The notes beneath the pieces were generated by a model, which was given only the letters and a program-made list of their open reading frames with translations, was not told the DNA's origin and made no database searches. From a virus: DNA of 46,648 bases. Shown piece by piece: positions 24,334-31,171 of the stretch (position 1 is the first letter of the stretch; each line of letters starts with the position of its first letter). The stretch lies in the IMG/VR virus record IMGVR_UViG_3300009184_000072, positions 1 through 46,648 of that record. One strand, written 5' to 3'. A program made the position numbers and the translations under genes.

Positions 24334-26009
24334 GGATTCCTTTGCTCAAATATCTTCTTGCCGATCTCGTAGTTTGAAACTGCATTGTGTTTTTTGAATA
24401 TCTCGTCCTGTGGTGCGTTTGTGAAGAATGGGTTATTGTGCTTAAAGACCAAATCCCTTGCTTGCACTTGAATATCCTTTGTTCTTGCCGTGAATTCATT
24501 ATCAGAAAAGATACCGCTACATTCTGCATATTCTGGTGCAAATAGATTTCCTCCTAAATGGTCTATGGTTGGCTTTGTGCAGATTGCTATGCAGAGAAGA
24601 TCGTCTGTGCGATGTCCGTCCGATACCGCAAGGACGGCAGGCTTTGTGGGGTCTGGCAGTCTCTTTCTAATTTCATCATCCCATCCCAGCGGAGGAACAA
24701 AATCATCGGACACTTGTACGATATACTTCCCCTTTGCTTGCTTGGCACAGGCATTCCAAGCACCCACACACTTTCCATTCGGAGTGATTATTTTTTCGTT
24801 TCCTCCGTACTCATCTGCATCTACATCTACCCCTAGAATGTGCTGAATCCTGTTGGGTTGCTTTGCCATCGCCAGCCAAGCCCATCTTGCACCTTGGAAG
24901 CCAGTAGGTCTTGCCGTTGCGTGGCACAATGTAATATCCACCTCGCCAAAGTTTTTGGCTTTGTCCTGTTGAAGAAACTCTACTAAATCGTTCTGTCCTA
25001 ATGCTCTCGCACATCTTTCATAAAGGTCTGGTGCTTCCCACTTGTAAATAGCATCCTTCGTAGTCCAGTAGGCAATATTGGGAATTGGAATTGAGCAAGC
25101 GGAGCGAGCAAGGGCAAGTGCCTCCATGTAGTGCTTTCGAGTGTAGTAGTCCTCGGCGATGTAGAATAATGCTTCAATTCTATGCGGAGCTAGTGCGTAG
25201 GCACGAAAAAGCTCCTCTCTTTTTAATACTGGGTCAGCAAGTGATCGGCCTATAATCGTATGACATTGAATGCGAAGAATGGGGTCAAGGGTGGCATCAG
25301 CTAATGCAGTTTTTGCGTGTTGCATCGCCTCATCGTACTTGCCAGATAAAAAGTATTCCTCTGCCTTGTAGAATCGAAATAAATAACTTTCACGAATAGT
25401 TTCGTCTAAAATCCTGTGATTTCTGGTTACGCTTGAGCCTTTGTGATCTAATGGTGCGTGAAGGATGAGCCCTGCGTGTGTTCCCATCGCCTTTGCGCCT
25501 TCTGTGGATGTAGGCTTTAGCTGTTCGTGGACTGGGTACTTCCACTTGAACTTTTTATTTCGAGTAATGCGTTCACGGACAGGACACAAGCCAGCAAGAG
25601 GAACAGAATAGCCAGCAAAGATGCAATCGTGGTCAGTTACTTTTTCACCGATAGCAAAGAAGGCTTTTTCTGCTCCATCTACAAGAACATCGTCAGCATC
25701 AAACCACATGCAAAACTCTTGCGTGCAAGCTTCGAGTGCCGTGTTTCGTGCGTCTGCAAAGTTATCAATATGCTCCCAATGACTGGCATCATCTTTGTTT
25801 TTATAAACTACTACTTTTGCTCCAAACTTTTTTCCGATCTCCTCAAGAATTGGAAGCCCTTCTTCTGTGTGCTTGCCCATCGCAGAGCAAAGCACGATCT
25901 CATCTGGCTTGAGTGCCTTGAAAGACTCCAAAGCTCTTGTGATATACTTAGATGCACACTCCCTAGAAACGATAGCGTAAAGGGATAGGGTGAATGGGAA
26001 TCTGTCCAT
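24321..26009 (-). CDS. Two-domain GT2 glycosyltransferase with TPR-like linker (562 aa)
   Basis: The N-terminal GT-A domain reads LYAIVSRECASKYITRALES, then HIDNFADARNTALEACTQEF and MWFDADDVLVDG, with the DxD-type metal site in DADD. Residues about 205-330 are helical repeats of TPR type (EYFLSGKYDEAMQHAKTAL and AEDYYTRKHYMEALALARSA). A second GT-A-like domain follows, from DITLCHATARPTGFQGARWA, with YIVQVSDDFVPPLGWDDEI as its acidic motif. Such large phage enzymes decorate capsid or tail proteins. It heads a three-gene glycan cluster with the GT9-like and methyltransferase genes. Confidence 0.75.
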   Translation of the reverse strand: MDRFPFTLSLYAIVSRECASKYITRALESFKALKPDEIVLCSAMGKHTEEGLPILEEIGKKFGAKVVVYKNKDDASHWEHIDNFADARNTALEACTQEFCMWFDADDVLVDGAEKAFFAIGEKVTDHDCIFAGYSVPLAGLCPVRERITRNKKFKWKYPVHEQLKPTSTEGAKAMGTHAGLILHAPLDHKGSSVTRNHRILDETIRESYLFRFYKAEEYFLSGKYDEAMQHAKTALADATLDPILRIQCHTIIGRSLADPVLKREELFRAYALAPHRIEALFYIAEDYYTRKHYMEALALARSACSIPIPNIAYWTTKDAIYKWEAPDLYERCARALGQNDLVEFLQQDKAKNFGEVDITLCHATARPTGFQGARWAWLAMAKQPNRIQHILGVDVDADEYGGNEKIITPNGKCVGAWNACAKQAKGKYIVQVSDDFVPPLGWDDEIRKRLPDPTKPAVLAVSDGHRTDDLLCIAICTKPTIDHLGGNLFAPEYAECSGIFSDNEFTARTKDIQVQARDLVFKHNNPFFTNAPQDEIFKKHNAVSNYEIGKKIFEQRNPCVS

Positions 26010-26050
26010 GCTTGGATTTTAGGAATCTGATCAAGTCTGGCAAGCAAATT

Positions 26051-26182
26051 CTATGGCCTAAATTCTTCCCACGATCCGTTTGTAGGCACTTCTGGGTACT
26101 TGGTAGGGTAATCCTGTGTTATTTCTGGTTTTGAGCAAGACGCAAGGGCAAGGCAGAGGATGGAGATGGTGAGGGTGTTCAT
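26051..26182 (-). CDS. Tiny lipoprotein (43 aa)
   Basis: ATG 26182 to TAG 26051 encodes MNTLTISILCLALASCSKPE followed by a short Tyr/Pro/Thr-rich peptide ending WEEFRP. It has a hydrophobic signal and a lipobox (LASC). Nothing else is recognised. It resembles the other two tiny lipoproteins (7679, 18640) in size and signal only, and may protect the host envelope or help lysis. Confidence 0.55.
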   Translation of the reverse strand: MNTLTISILCLALASCSKPEITQDYPTKYPEVPTNGSWEEFRP

Positions 26183-26198
26183 CAAGCAGCGGTGATGG

Positions 26199-26525
26199 TT
26201 ATGCCACAACTGTTATTGTTATGGGTACACTCCAATTTGTTTGCGGTATAAAATTTACTGTTTGGCCTGTGTTAATTGACACAGGCTCTCCATTATAAAT
26301 TACTTGCCATTCCACGCCAACAAAACCAAGTGCATAATCTTCTGGTCCAGTCCAATAACCTGCATCAGCTTTATAGAAATAACCTTCAAATCCGAGGCTT
26401 GAAATTGCATTTATATTAACAATCGTCGTAGTTGCCGTAGGAATCCCGCTGGGTACTGCTCCACCAGAAGCTACAATGGGTGTCCTACTACCGCTTACGG
26501 ATATTCCGTAGCCGTAACCAGCCAT
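26199..26525 (-). CDS. Small structural protein (108 aa)
   Basis: Gly/Ser/Thr-rich and beta-rich: MAGYGYGISVSGSRTPIVAS, then GYFYKADAGYWTGPEDYALG and a closing NWSVPITITVVA. The NG(V/Y)Y..ag..y...... pattern is seen in small phage virion proteins that bind fibres. It is one base downstream of the next structural gene and shares its operon after the capsid terminator. Confidence 0.5.
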   Translation of the reverse strand: MAGYGYGISVSGSRTPIVASGGAVPSGIPTATTTIVNINAISSLGFEGYFYKADAGYWTGPEDYALGFVGVEWQVIYNGEPVSINTGQTVNFIPQTNWSVPITITVVA

Positions 26526-26526
26526 T

Positions 26527-26817
26527 TTAGTCTCCGATTGCGAGGACTACGCCACTATGAATCTGGAACGCAGAAACATCCCCAGCGATGTATGCTCCAG
26601 CGGGAATGGTCACGGAATTCGCAAGAGTCACGCTGGCAATTCCACTCATTCCAGTAACGGTAGAAGTGATTGAATGAAACTTGCTCTCGGTAATGGCAAC
26701 AAGACCAGCAAATGTTCCAGTTACGGAGCTTCCAGTCGTAGTCACATAGCGGGTTGTGGGACGAGCTGCGTGACTGATTTGATCATAATAAGGCTCTGAA
26801 TTAGTTAAGTCTGCCAT
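26527..26817 (-). CDS. Small structural protein (96 aa)
   Basis: MADLTNSEPYYDQISHAARP, then a beta-rich half with TSTVTGMSGIASVTLANSVT and IPAGAYIAGDVSAFQIHSG. The second half is the type of domain found at the ends of phage fibre and capsid-spike proteins. It is the first gene after the capsid terminator, with a TTGACA site and AAAGG ahead of it. Confidence 0.5.
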   Translation of the reverse strand: MADLTNSEPYYDQISHAARPTTRYVTTTGSSVTGTFAGLVAITESKFHSITSTVTGMSGIASVTLANSVTIPAGAYIAGDVSAFQIHSGVVLAIGD

Positions 26818-26833
26818 AATACTTATCCTTTCT

Positions 26834-26839
26834 TGTCAA
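26834..26839 (-). promoter_or_regulatory. TTGACA site 16 bases before ATG 26817
   Basis: Minus-strand TTGACA directly after the capsid terminator and before AGAAAGGAT, a likely ribosome site. Its place just after a terminator would suit a promoter, but no -10 box is at normal spacing. One of ten such sites. Confidence 0.5.
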
Positions 26840-26880
26840 AGAAAAAGGGGGACAGGACTTTCGCCCCATCCCCCTTTCTC
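26840..26880 (-). terminator. Intrinsic terminator after the major capsid gene
   Basis: Minus-strand RNA: AAAGGGGGA pairs with TCCCCCTTT, enclosing an inner GGGC-GAAA-GTCC hairpin with a GNRA tetraloop, and is followed by more T residues (TTCTTTG). This is a strong rho-independent terminator, 20 bases after the capsid stop. Confidence 0.85.
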
Positions 26881-26899
26881 GGATGAACTAACCAACCAA

Positions 26900-27862
26900 T
26901 TACGAAGCAGAGTAAGAGGTCGTGATCAACTGCATCGCAGTAGAGTCGATGACCTTGACCACACGATTCGAGCGAACACGGAGGATGTTCGACCTGCGTC
27001 CCTCGTCCCGATAGCTCTCGGCAACGAAAGGAGCAGAAGCATCCTCGCTCCAAACAATCGTGCGACCCGCACCGCCAGAGGCAAAATCACCACCAGCAGT
27101 TTGTCCAACCGCCACATAGGTTGTGGGGAAGATGAACGAACCGCTGAAGGTTTGACCTTTAGCAGCTGAATTCTTCGCAGCTTTTCCGACTAACACTTTT
27201 TCAACACCAGCAGCTTGAGCGATCTCAACTTCCGACAGCAGACGGCGGGAGTCAGTCGCAACAACGCCGAAGAACTGATTCTGTGTCAGCGGTGAACGCC
27301 GAACGAGATCAAATACTTCTTGGTTCATCACAACCGTGTTAGCGATCACACCCTGCTTAAGCAAACGCTGTTTAGCAGCTGCGACATCGGCCACGAAGTT
27401 AATCGTGGAAAGATTGGTCACGGTATAGTTGACCAAAGCAGCTGTCGCTGTGAAGGTGCTATTATTAAACAAGGTAGTAGCACATTCGGCTTCATGCCCA
27501 ATTTGAATGTTGCGGAGGAGAATCTTCGCAGTTTCAGTCTCCAGACCGAAGAAGCGAGAAACATCCGAAGCCAACGCATCTGGTACGACTTCTTCCAGTC
27601 CGTATTCCACGCAAGTGAAATTATCGTTGTCAAAAGCCCTTGCCGAGCGAGGATACGCAGAACCTGGAGCTACGACTGAAGCATCGCTGTTCAAAAGTTC
27701 AGCGTTGCCTAATTGCAGTTTGAGATACTGTCCAGCACGAACTGGGCTGTTATAGATCGGGAACAAATCGGTTCCGATGAATCCCTGATCTGCTTGGCTG
27801 GCTTGAATGACAGCCGTTGTGATGTCGCCACGAAGAGTGGCGTTAGAGGTAAGGTAAGACAT
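26900..27862 (-). CDS. Major capsid protein (320 aa)
   Basis: HK97-fold type capsid protein by position (after protease and decoration protein) and sequence. The N-arm is MSYLTSNATLRGDITTAVIQ; QADQGFIGTDLFPIYNSPV and CVEYGLEEVVPDALASD are typical of the E-like capsid group; GVIANTVVMNQEVFDLVRRS is the conserved alpha-helix and strand block, and TTYVAVGQTAGGDFASGGAG is followed by the C-terminal strand. It has AAAGGAAA before the ATG, as expected for a highly expressed gene, and is followed by a strong terminator. Confidence 0.85.
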   Translation of the reverse strand: MSYLTSNATLRGDITTAVIQASQADQGFIGTDLFPIYNSPVRAGQYLKLQLGNAELLNSDASVVAPGSAYPRSARAFDNDNFTCVEYGLEEVVPDALASDVSRFFGLETETAKILLRNIQIGHEAECATTLFNNSTFTATAALVNYTVTNLSTINFVADVAAAKQRLLKQGVIANTVVMNQEVFDLVRRSPLTQNQFFGVVATDSRRLLSEVEIAQAAGVEKVLVGKAAKNSAAKGQTFSGSFIFPTTYVAVGQTAGGDFASGGAGRTIVWSEDASAPFVAESYRDEGRRSNILRVRSNRVVKVIDSTAMQLITTSYSAS

Positions 27863-27880
27863 TTTTTTATTTTCCTTTCT

Positions 27881-28240
27881 TTAGACTGCGATGTTGCGGG
27901 TGAGGAACACTTCGATGGTATCACCAGTTGCACCAGCATTACGAGCAACTCCGAGAGCTGCTGTGCCAGAGAGACTGACAGTGCCACCAGTTCCAATAAA
28001 TAATTTATCAGCAGCCGTCACCAAAGTGGCGAGGTTGCGGACGAAGAACGAAGGTGCCCAGAGCTTTACAAGCCCGACAGAACCGCTAACCACATCCTGT
28101 TGCAGGACGCCGATTGCGTTTCCAGCAGTTGCGGAAGCCTGTGCCGTGTTGTCCGTAGTAGTCATGCTGACGATGCTGTTAGCTGTCACCGTGGAGGCGA
28201 AAGCCAATGAAGCAAAGCCAGAATCAAATTGAGTTGCCAT
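27881..28240 (-). CDS. Capsid decoration protein (DUF2190-like, 119 aa)
   Basis: A small Ala/Thr/Val-rich beta protein, MATQFDSGFASLAFASTVTA to TGDTIEVFLTRNIAV. The internal GNAIGVLQQDVVSGSVGLVK and ALGVARNAGATGDTIEVFL match small capsid-stabilising proteins (DUF2190 / lambda D position) that trimerise on the shell. It lies directly between the protease/scaffold gene and the major capsid gene. Confidence 0.75.
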   Translation of the reverse strand: MATQFDSGFASLAFASTVTANSIVSMTTTDNTAQASATAGNAIGVLQQDVVSGSVGLVKLWAPSFFVRNLATLVTAADKLFIGTGGTVSLSGTAALGVARNAGATGDTIEVFLTRNIAV

Positions 28241-28259
28241 AGTTTTGTTTTACCTTTCT

Positions 28260-28748
28260 TTAGAAGCTTTTGAAGCCACCAGCGGAAAGCTCTTTCCGAT
28301 ATTGTTCTGTGTATTTTCCAACACAAAGGCGAAGAGCTTCACCCTTGGAGATGTTATTTGCTTTCATCTCAAAATTCACTAGCTCCGAGAAGGTTGTGGG
28401 CTTCTTTTCCTCAACGGCGGGAGCCGAGTGAGCAATAGGAGCAGATACCATCTTGGAGAGTTCGGTGCGGATTTCCTTCAGCACACCAGAAAGTTCGATC
28501 TTGCCAGCCTCAACAGCCGAGAAGTCTTCGACAGGATTTCCTTCAGCACCTTTTTTATCGATGACAGGAGCTGTGGCTTCCATCTCGGCTTTGTCTTCAG
28601 CTTGATCCTTGGCTTCATCGACAGGATTCATTTTAGCTTCCAAAGCGGAGAGCCGAGTAGCGAATTCTGCCATCTGTTTACCGAGGTCTTCCATGTTATA
28701 AGAAGGGGTTTCCATCTTGTCGGTGGGTTCAGCAGGCTTGTGTTCCAT
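28260..28748 (-). CDS. Nested scaffold protein, internal start (162 aa)
   Basis: Inside the protease gene, ATG 28748 (MEHKPAEPTDKME...) is preceded by AAGGGGAG at nine bases, a strong ribosome site in the middle of a coding frame, and by TTGACA 17 bases upstream. The product is acidic and helical (MAEFATRLSALEAKMNPVDE, then KEIRTELSKM), ending with the conserved-looking FSELVNFEMKANNISKGEAL region. Lambda makes its scaffold Nu3 from an in-frame internal start of the protease gene C in the same way. The evidence is the ribosome site, the domain boundary and that precedent. Confidence 0.6.
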   Translation of the reverse strand: MEHKPAEPTDKMETPSYNMEDLGKQMAEFATRLSALEAKMNPVDEAKDQAEDKAEMEATAPVIDKKGAEGNPVEDFSAVEAGKIELSGVLKEIRTELSKMVSAPIAHSAPAVEEKKPTTFSELVNFEMKANNISKGEALRLCVGKYTEQYRKELSAGGFKSF

Positions 28749-29753
28749 ATTGATATTCTCCCCTTTGTCAACCGTTACACAACCGCAATCCGCAGAAAAT
28801 AAACCTGTGGGGTTCGAAGCAGGGTGCTGGACTAGGTCGGCAGAGTATAGCTCAGAGCATCTCGCAAGGTCAAAATCTTGACCATTCATCTGCGATTCAC
28901 CGCTGAACGAAATCGAAATCCCAAACGCATCTGGGATCTCGGAGGCCAAGTCCATGTAGTATTTTGCACGATCTTGGCGACTCTTGAGAAAAGTCAAATC
29001 TGCGAGGAGCTTTTTCTGATCACCGCTTTGTTCAATTCTGAAGTTCGTGAGCTTGCCGATAATATCACCGATACCAGCACCGTGATTTTCGTTTACTTTA
29101 ACACCGCCCTTGAACTGCTCGGCACATTTCTTCACTTGTTCGAGAGTAGTCGAATCAATCTGAAGATTATGCCCCTTGGCCATGCCAGTTGTAAGAACAG
29201 AAACTCCGCTTAAAGTCATATCATCGCCCTCCTCGTAGTTATACTTTTTCTTTTTTTCCCCACCCTGCCCTTGAATAACAGCCGTGGGAATAGTTCCCGC
29301 TGGTGCTCCACCGCCATTTGCACCGCTAGCCGAGGACATCAAATCTTCCTGCTCCTCATCTTCATCCTCGTTCTGGGAAACGGCAGGCTCAATAGGGGTA
29401 GAATCGCTTCCAGATTCAGAATCGTTTATCATTTCCATTTCATTGTTATCAAAGATTTCAGACGCAATCTCTGCCCGATCTGAAGAGTCTGGGAATAACG
29501 CCATCATTCCTTCGTCAGATACAAACCTACCCAAGAAGTCGGTGAAGCTTTCGTCTGGATTAGGGCTTAGAATGCTACTATCTGACTCCAGATTTTCTTT
29601 TCTCTGCTTCTTTTTGGTATCACGAAAAATGCTAGCCCCTACCGCATATCTCTGCTTGGAATCTTTATAGTCCTTTACGGCGGTTGAATTGCCCATGAAT
29701 TTGCTAATGAAATCGGCCATTCTTTCGCCTTTTTTGGGAGTTGGGAGAGGCAT
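28260..29753 (-). CDS. Prohead protease with C-terminal scaffold domain (497 aa)
   Basis: Three parts. Residues 10-105 carry two short helical repeats (ADFISKFMGN..QRYAVGASIF and TDFLGRFVSD..DRAEIASEIF), then an acidic linker to about 170. Residues 175-325 are a protease core with NENHGAGIGDIIGKL (His224), PDAFGISISFSGE (Ser280/282) and ELYSADLVQHPASNPTGLF, the pattern of serine prohead proteases. The last 162 residues are an acidic, helical scaffold region and can start separately at 28748. It would cut scaffold and N-arms during head maturation. ATG 29753 has a TTGACA 14 bases upstream; ATG 29720 has a better ribosome site (AAAGG) and is a real alternative. Confidence 0.8.
   Translation of the reverse strand: MPLPTPKKGERMADFISKFMGNSTAVKDYKDSKQRYAVGASIFRDTKKKQRKENLESDSSILSPNPDESFTDFLGRFVSDEGMMALFPDSSDRAEIASEIFDNNEMEMINDSESGSDSTPIEPAVSQNEDEDEEQEDLMSSASGANGGGAPAGTIPTAVIQGQGGEKKKKYNYEEGDDMTLSGVSVLTTGMAKGHNLQIDSTTLEQVKKCAEQFKGGVKVNENHGAGIGDIIGKLTNFRIEQSGDQKKLLADLTFLKSRQDRAKYYMDLASEIPDAFGISISFSGESQMNGQDFDLARCSELYSADLVQHPASNPTGLFSADCGCVTVDKGENINMEHKPAEPTDKMETPSYNMEDLGKQMAEFATRLSALEAKMNPVDEAKDQAEDKAEMEATAPVIDKKGAEGNPVEDFSAVEAGKIELSGVLKEIRTELSKMVSAPIAHSAPAVEEKKPTTFSELVNFEMKANNISKGEALRLCVGKYTEQYRKELSAGGFKSF
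28766..28771 (-). promoter_or_regulatory. TTGACA site 17 bases before the nested scaffold start
   Basis: Minus-strand TTGACA running into AAGGGGAG inside the protease gene. It is the only site of the family found inside a gene that also precedes a likely start codon. Confidence 0.5.
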
Positions 29754-29767
29754 ACGCTTGCTCGAAG

Positions 29768-29773
29768 TGTCAA
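29768..29773 (-). promoter_or_regulatory. TTGACA site 14 bases before ATG 29753
   Basis: Minus-strand TTGACA in the intergenic region ahead of the head-protein operon, with CATATAG just upstream. One of ten such sites. Confidence 0.5.
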
Positions 29774-29836
29774 CTACTATATGTGTAGCAAATTGGAATG
29801 TGACTTTGTGCCTAGTTTTCTATCGCACCTTAACTT

Positions 29837-29855
29837 GGGGGGGGCACAACCCCCC
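29837..29855. repeat. G/C inverted repeat in the 29754-29992 gap
   Basis: Eight G, then CACAA, then six C, giving a stem of six G-C pairs. It has no U-run on either strand. This 239-base gap holds no gene I can support; it holds this repeat, the larger one at 29942-29973 and a TTGACA site. Confidence 0.55.
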
Positions 29856-29941
29856 GCATCATCCCAAACAAACTCCGTTGTGAGGCTTTAAACGCCATTT
29901 TAGTGCATCCCAATGAAGGGGTCAGACTCACCAAGATGCAA

Positions 29942-29973
29942 GTAGGGGAGCCTACGGAAGCAGACTCCCCTAC
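29942..29973. repeat. 9-bp inverted repeat in the 29754-29992 gap
   Basis: GTAGGGGAG and CTCCCCTAC pair perfectly around a 14-base loop. It lies after the stop of the 34-residue gene (29993), so the transcript of the amidoligase unit would end in or near it. A terminator is possible but no U-run follows on the minus strand (TTGCATCTTGG). Confidence 0.55.
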
Positions 29974-29992
29974 CCGCCAACCAACCAACAAG

Positions 29993-30097
29993 CTATTTAA
30001 TGTATTCCAACCAGCTCATCAGCCCCATTCCGATCAAAGCCCCAAGGCATAAGACAATCCACCACTTTAGAGCTTCCTCAATATCTCTGCTTTTCAT
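29993..30097 (-). CDS. Single-span membrane microprotein (34 aa)
   Basis: ATG 30097 overlaps the upstream stop as ATGA. The product is MKSRDIEEALKWWIVLCLGA followed by LIGMGLMSWLEYIK: a short charged N-terminus and one hydrophobic helix. The coupling and the clear transmembrane helix support a real gene; the function is unknown. Confidence 0.55.
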   Translation of the reverse strand: MKSRDIEEALKWWIVLCLGALIGMGLMSWLEYIK

Positions 30098-30348
30098 TTG
30101 AAGTCCACTTTCTTTACCCCACCTGACTGAAGAAGGGTTGCCATCTTCTCCTCAATCATTCCCCTGCATTTCATCAAAGCCTTGAGCTCGCAGTCTGCGT
30201 AGATCGCCTTCGGCCATATCTTCTGCCACCGCCTATTGAATATGTGCCAAAGGCTCTGACCCTTCAGCTTTTTTGAGTCTCCAATCTCTACGGCATGGGC
30301 ACAGGTAAATAATTCCTTCGCTTCCTTGGGCATTTTAATGACGATCAT
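30094..30348 (-). CDS. Hypothetical protein (84 aa)
   Basis: Not recognised. ATG 30348 overlaps the amidotransferase-like stop as ATGA. It is basic with a Trp-rich centre (QSLWHIFNRRWQKIWPKAIY) and a C-terminal helix (ALMKCRGMIEEKMATLLQSG). It probably belongs to the amidoligase unit. Confidence 0.55.
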   Translation of the reverse strand: MIVIKMPKEAKELFTCAHAVEIGDSKKLKGQSLWHIFNRRWQKIWPKAIYADCELKALMKCRGMIEEKMATLLQSGGVKKVDFK

Positions 30349-31136
30349 TTTCCAACCCCTATTCTCGTCAAAGTCTCACCGAGAGACAAAAGCCCTTGCG
30401 ATCTTTGAACCGCCCTGCGAACCATTGAGTGTTTCAAGTTAGGAGTTATGCCCAGCTTGCTGAAGCCAGCCAAGTGTTTTTCAGCTTGCCGTTCCAAGCG
30501 GTCATCTTCTTCAAGCACCTCACAGGCTTCGTCAAAAAGCGAAACCCCCTTGTACGAGGAGTAGGTTTGCGTGTACTTGGGCTTCCAATCCCAATGCATA
30601 TTCGAGTACCAGTTGCCATCGGTATGCTTCGTCCAACCACCATTGAACATGAACGCTCCCTCGCTATCCAAGACACAGAACTTACCGCCCATCTTGGACA
30701 GAGCATTCCGTCCAGAAACGGCAACGACAAGTGCCGAGGCTCTGGAGTCGGAGAACTCGCCATCAACTTCGATTCCGTTACGCTTTAGAACGGAGGCGAG
30801 GACGCTGTTCCAATCAGACCAAGTTCCGTTGTGGAAAAGCACCGAGTCGCTTTGCCCTTGGAGAGATTGCGATGGGCGAGGGCTGATGGGGAACGGATGG
30901 CAGAGGACTGGCTTCACACCGCCGACAGTTGCGATGCGGAAGTGGGCTACGACCGCACCACCCTTCGTCTGCATAATATCGTGGATGAATTCGGCATCGA
31001 CTCCCTTGCGGAAAGTCGGCTTGCCGTTTTCAAGCCACGCTACGCCACCGCCGTCACGATTGCTACGCTCGCAACGCTTGAGGGTTTCGAGGGTCGGGCG
31101 GTTTTTCTTGCTGGGACTTATTACGATTACGCACAT
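30345..31136 (-). CDS. Class-II glutamine amidotransferase-like Ntn hydrolase (263 aa)
   Basis: Met1 is followed by Cys2, the N-terminal nucleophile of the class. The expected motifs follow in order: RDGGGVAW, VVAHFRIATVG (the G/A-H-x-R-x-A-T signature), CHPFPI, LFHNGTWSDW (the HNG motif) and FSDSRASAL. These proteins release ammonia from glutamine or cleave amide bonds. The last 80 residues are a charged helical region without known function. It lies 35 bases downstream of the amidoligase gene, so the pair may make and break or amidate a small peptide. No synthetase domain is fused. Confidence 0.75.
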   Translation of the reverse strand: MCVIVISPSKKNRPTLETLKRCERSNRDGGGVAWLENGKPTFRKGVDAEFIHDIMQTKGGAVVAHFRIATVGGVKPVLCHPFPISPRPSQSLQGQSDSVLFHNGTWSDWNSVLASVLKRNGIEVDGEFSDSRASALVVAVSGRNALSKMGGKFCVLDSEGAFMFNGGWTKHTDGNWYSNMHWDWKPKYTQTYSSYKGVSLFDEACEVLEEDDRLERQAEKHLAGFSKLGITPNLKHSMVRRAVQRSQGLLSLGETLTRIGVGK

Positions 31137-31171
31137 ATTGTTTTTTCTTTCTTGGTTGGTTGTTTGGTTGG

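Noticed and set aside
26823-27053. Possible 76-codon minus-strand gene after the capsid gene
   Set aside because: It runs through the terminator hairpin and overlaps the capsid gene end in another frame.
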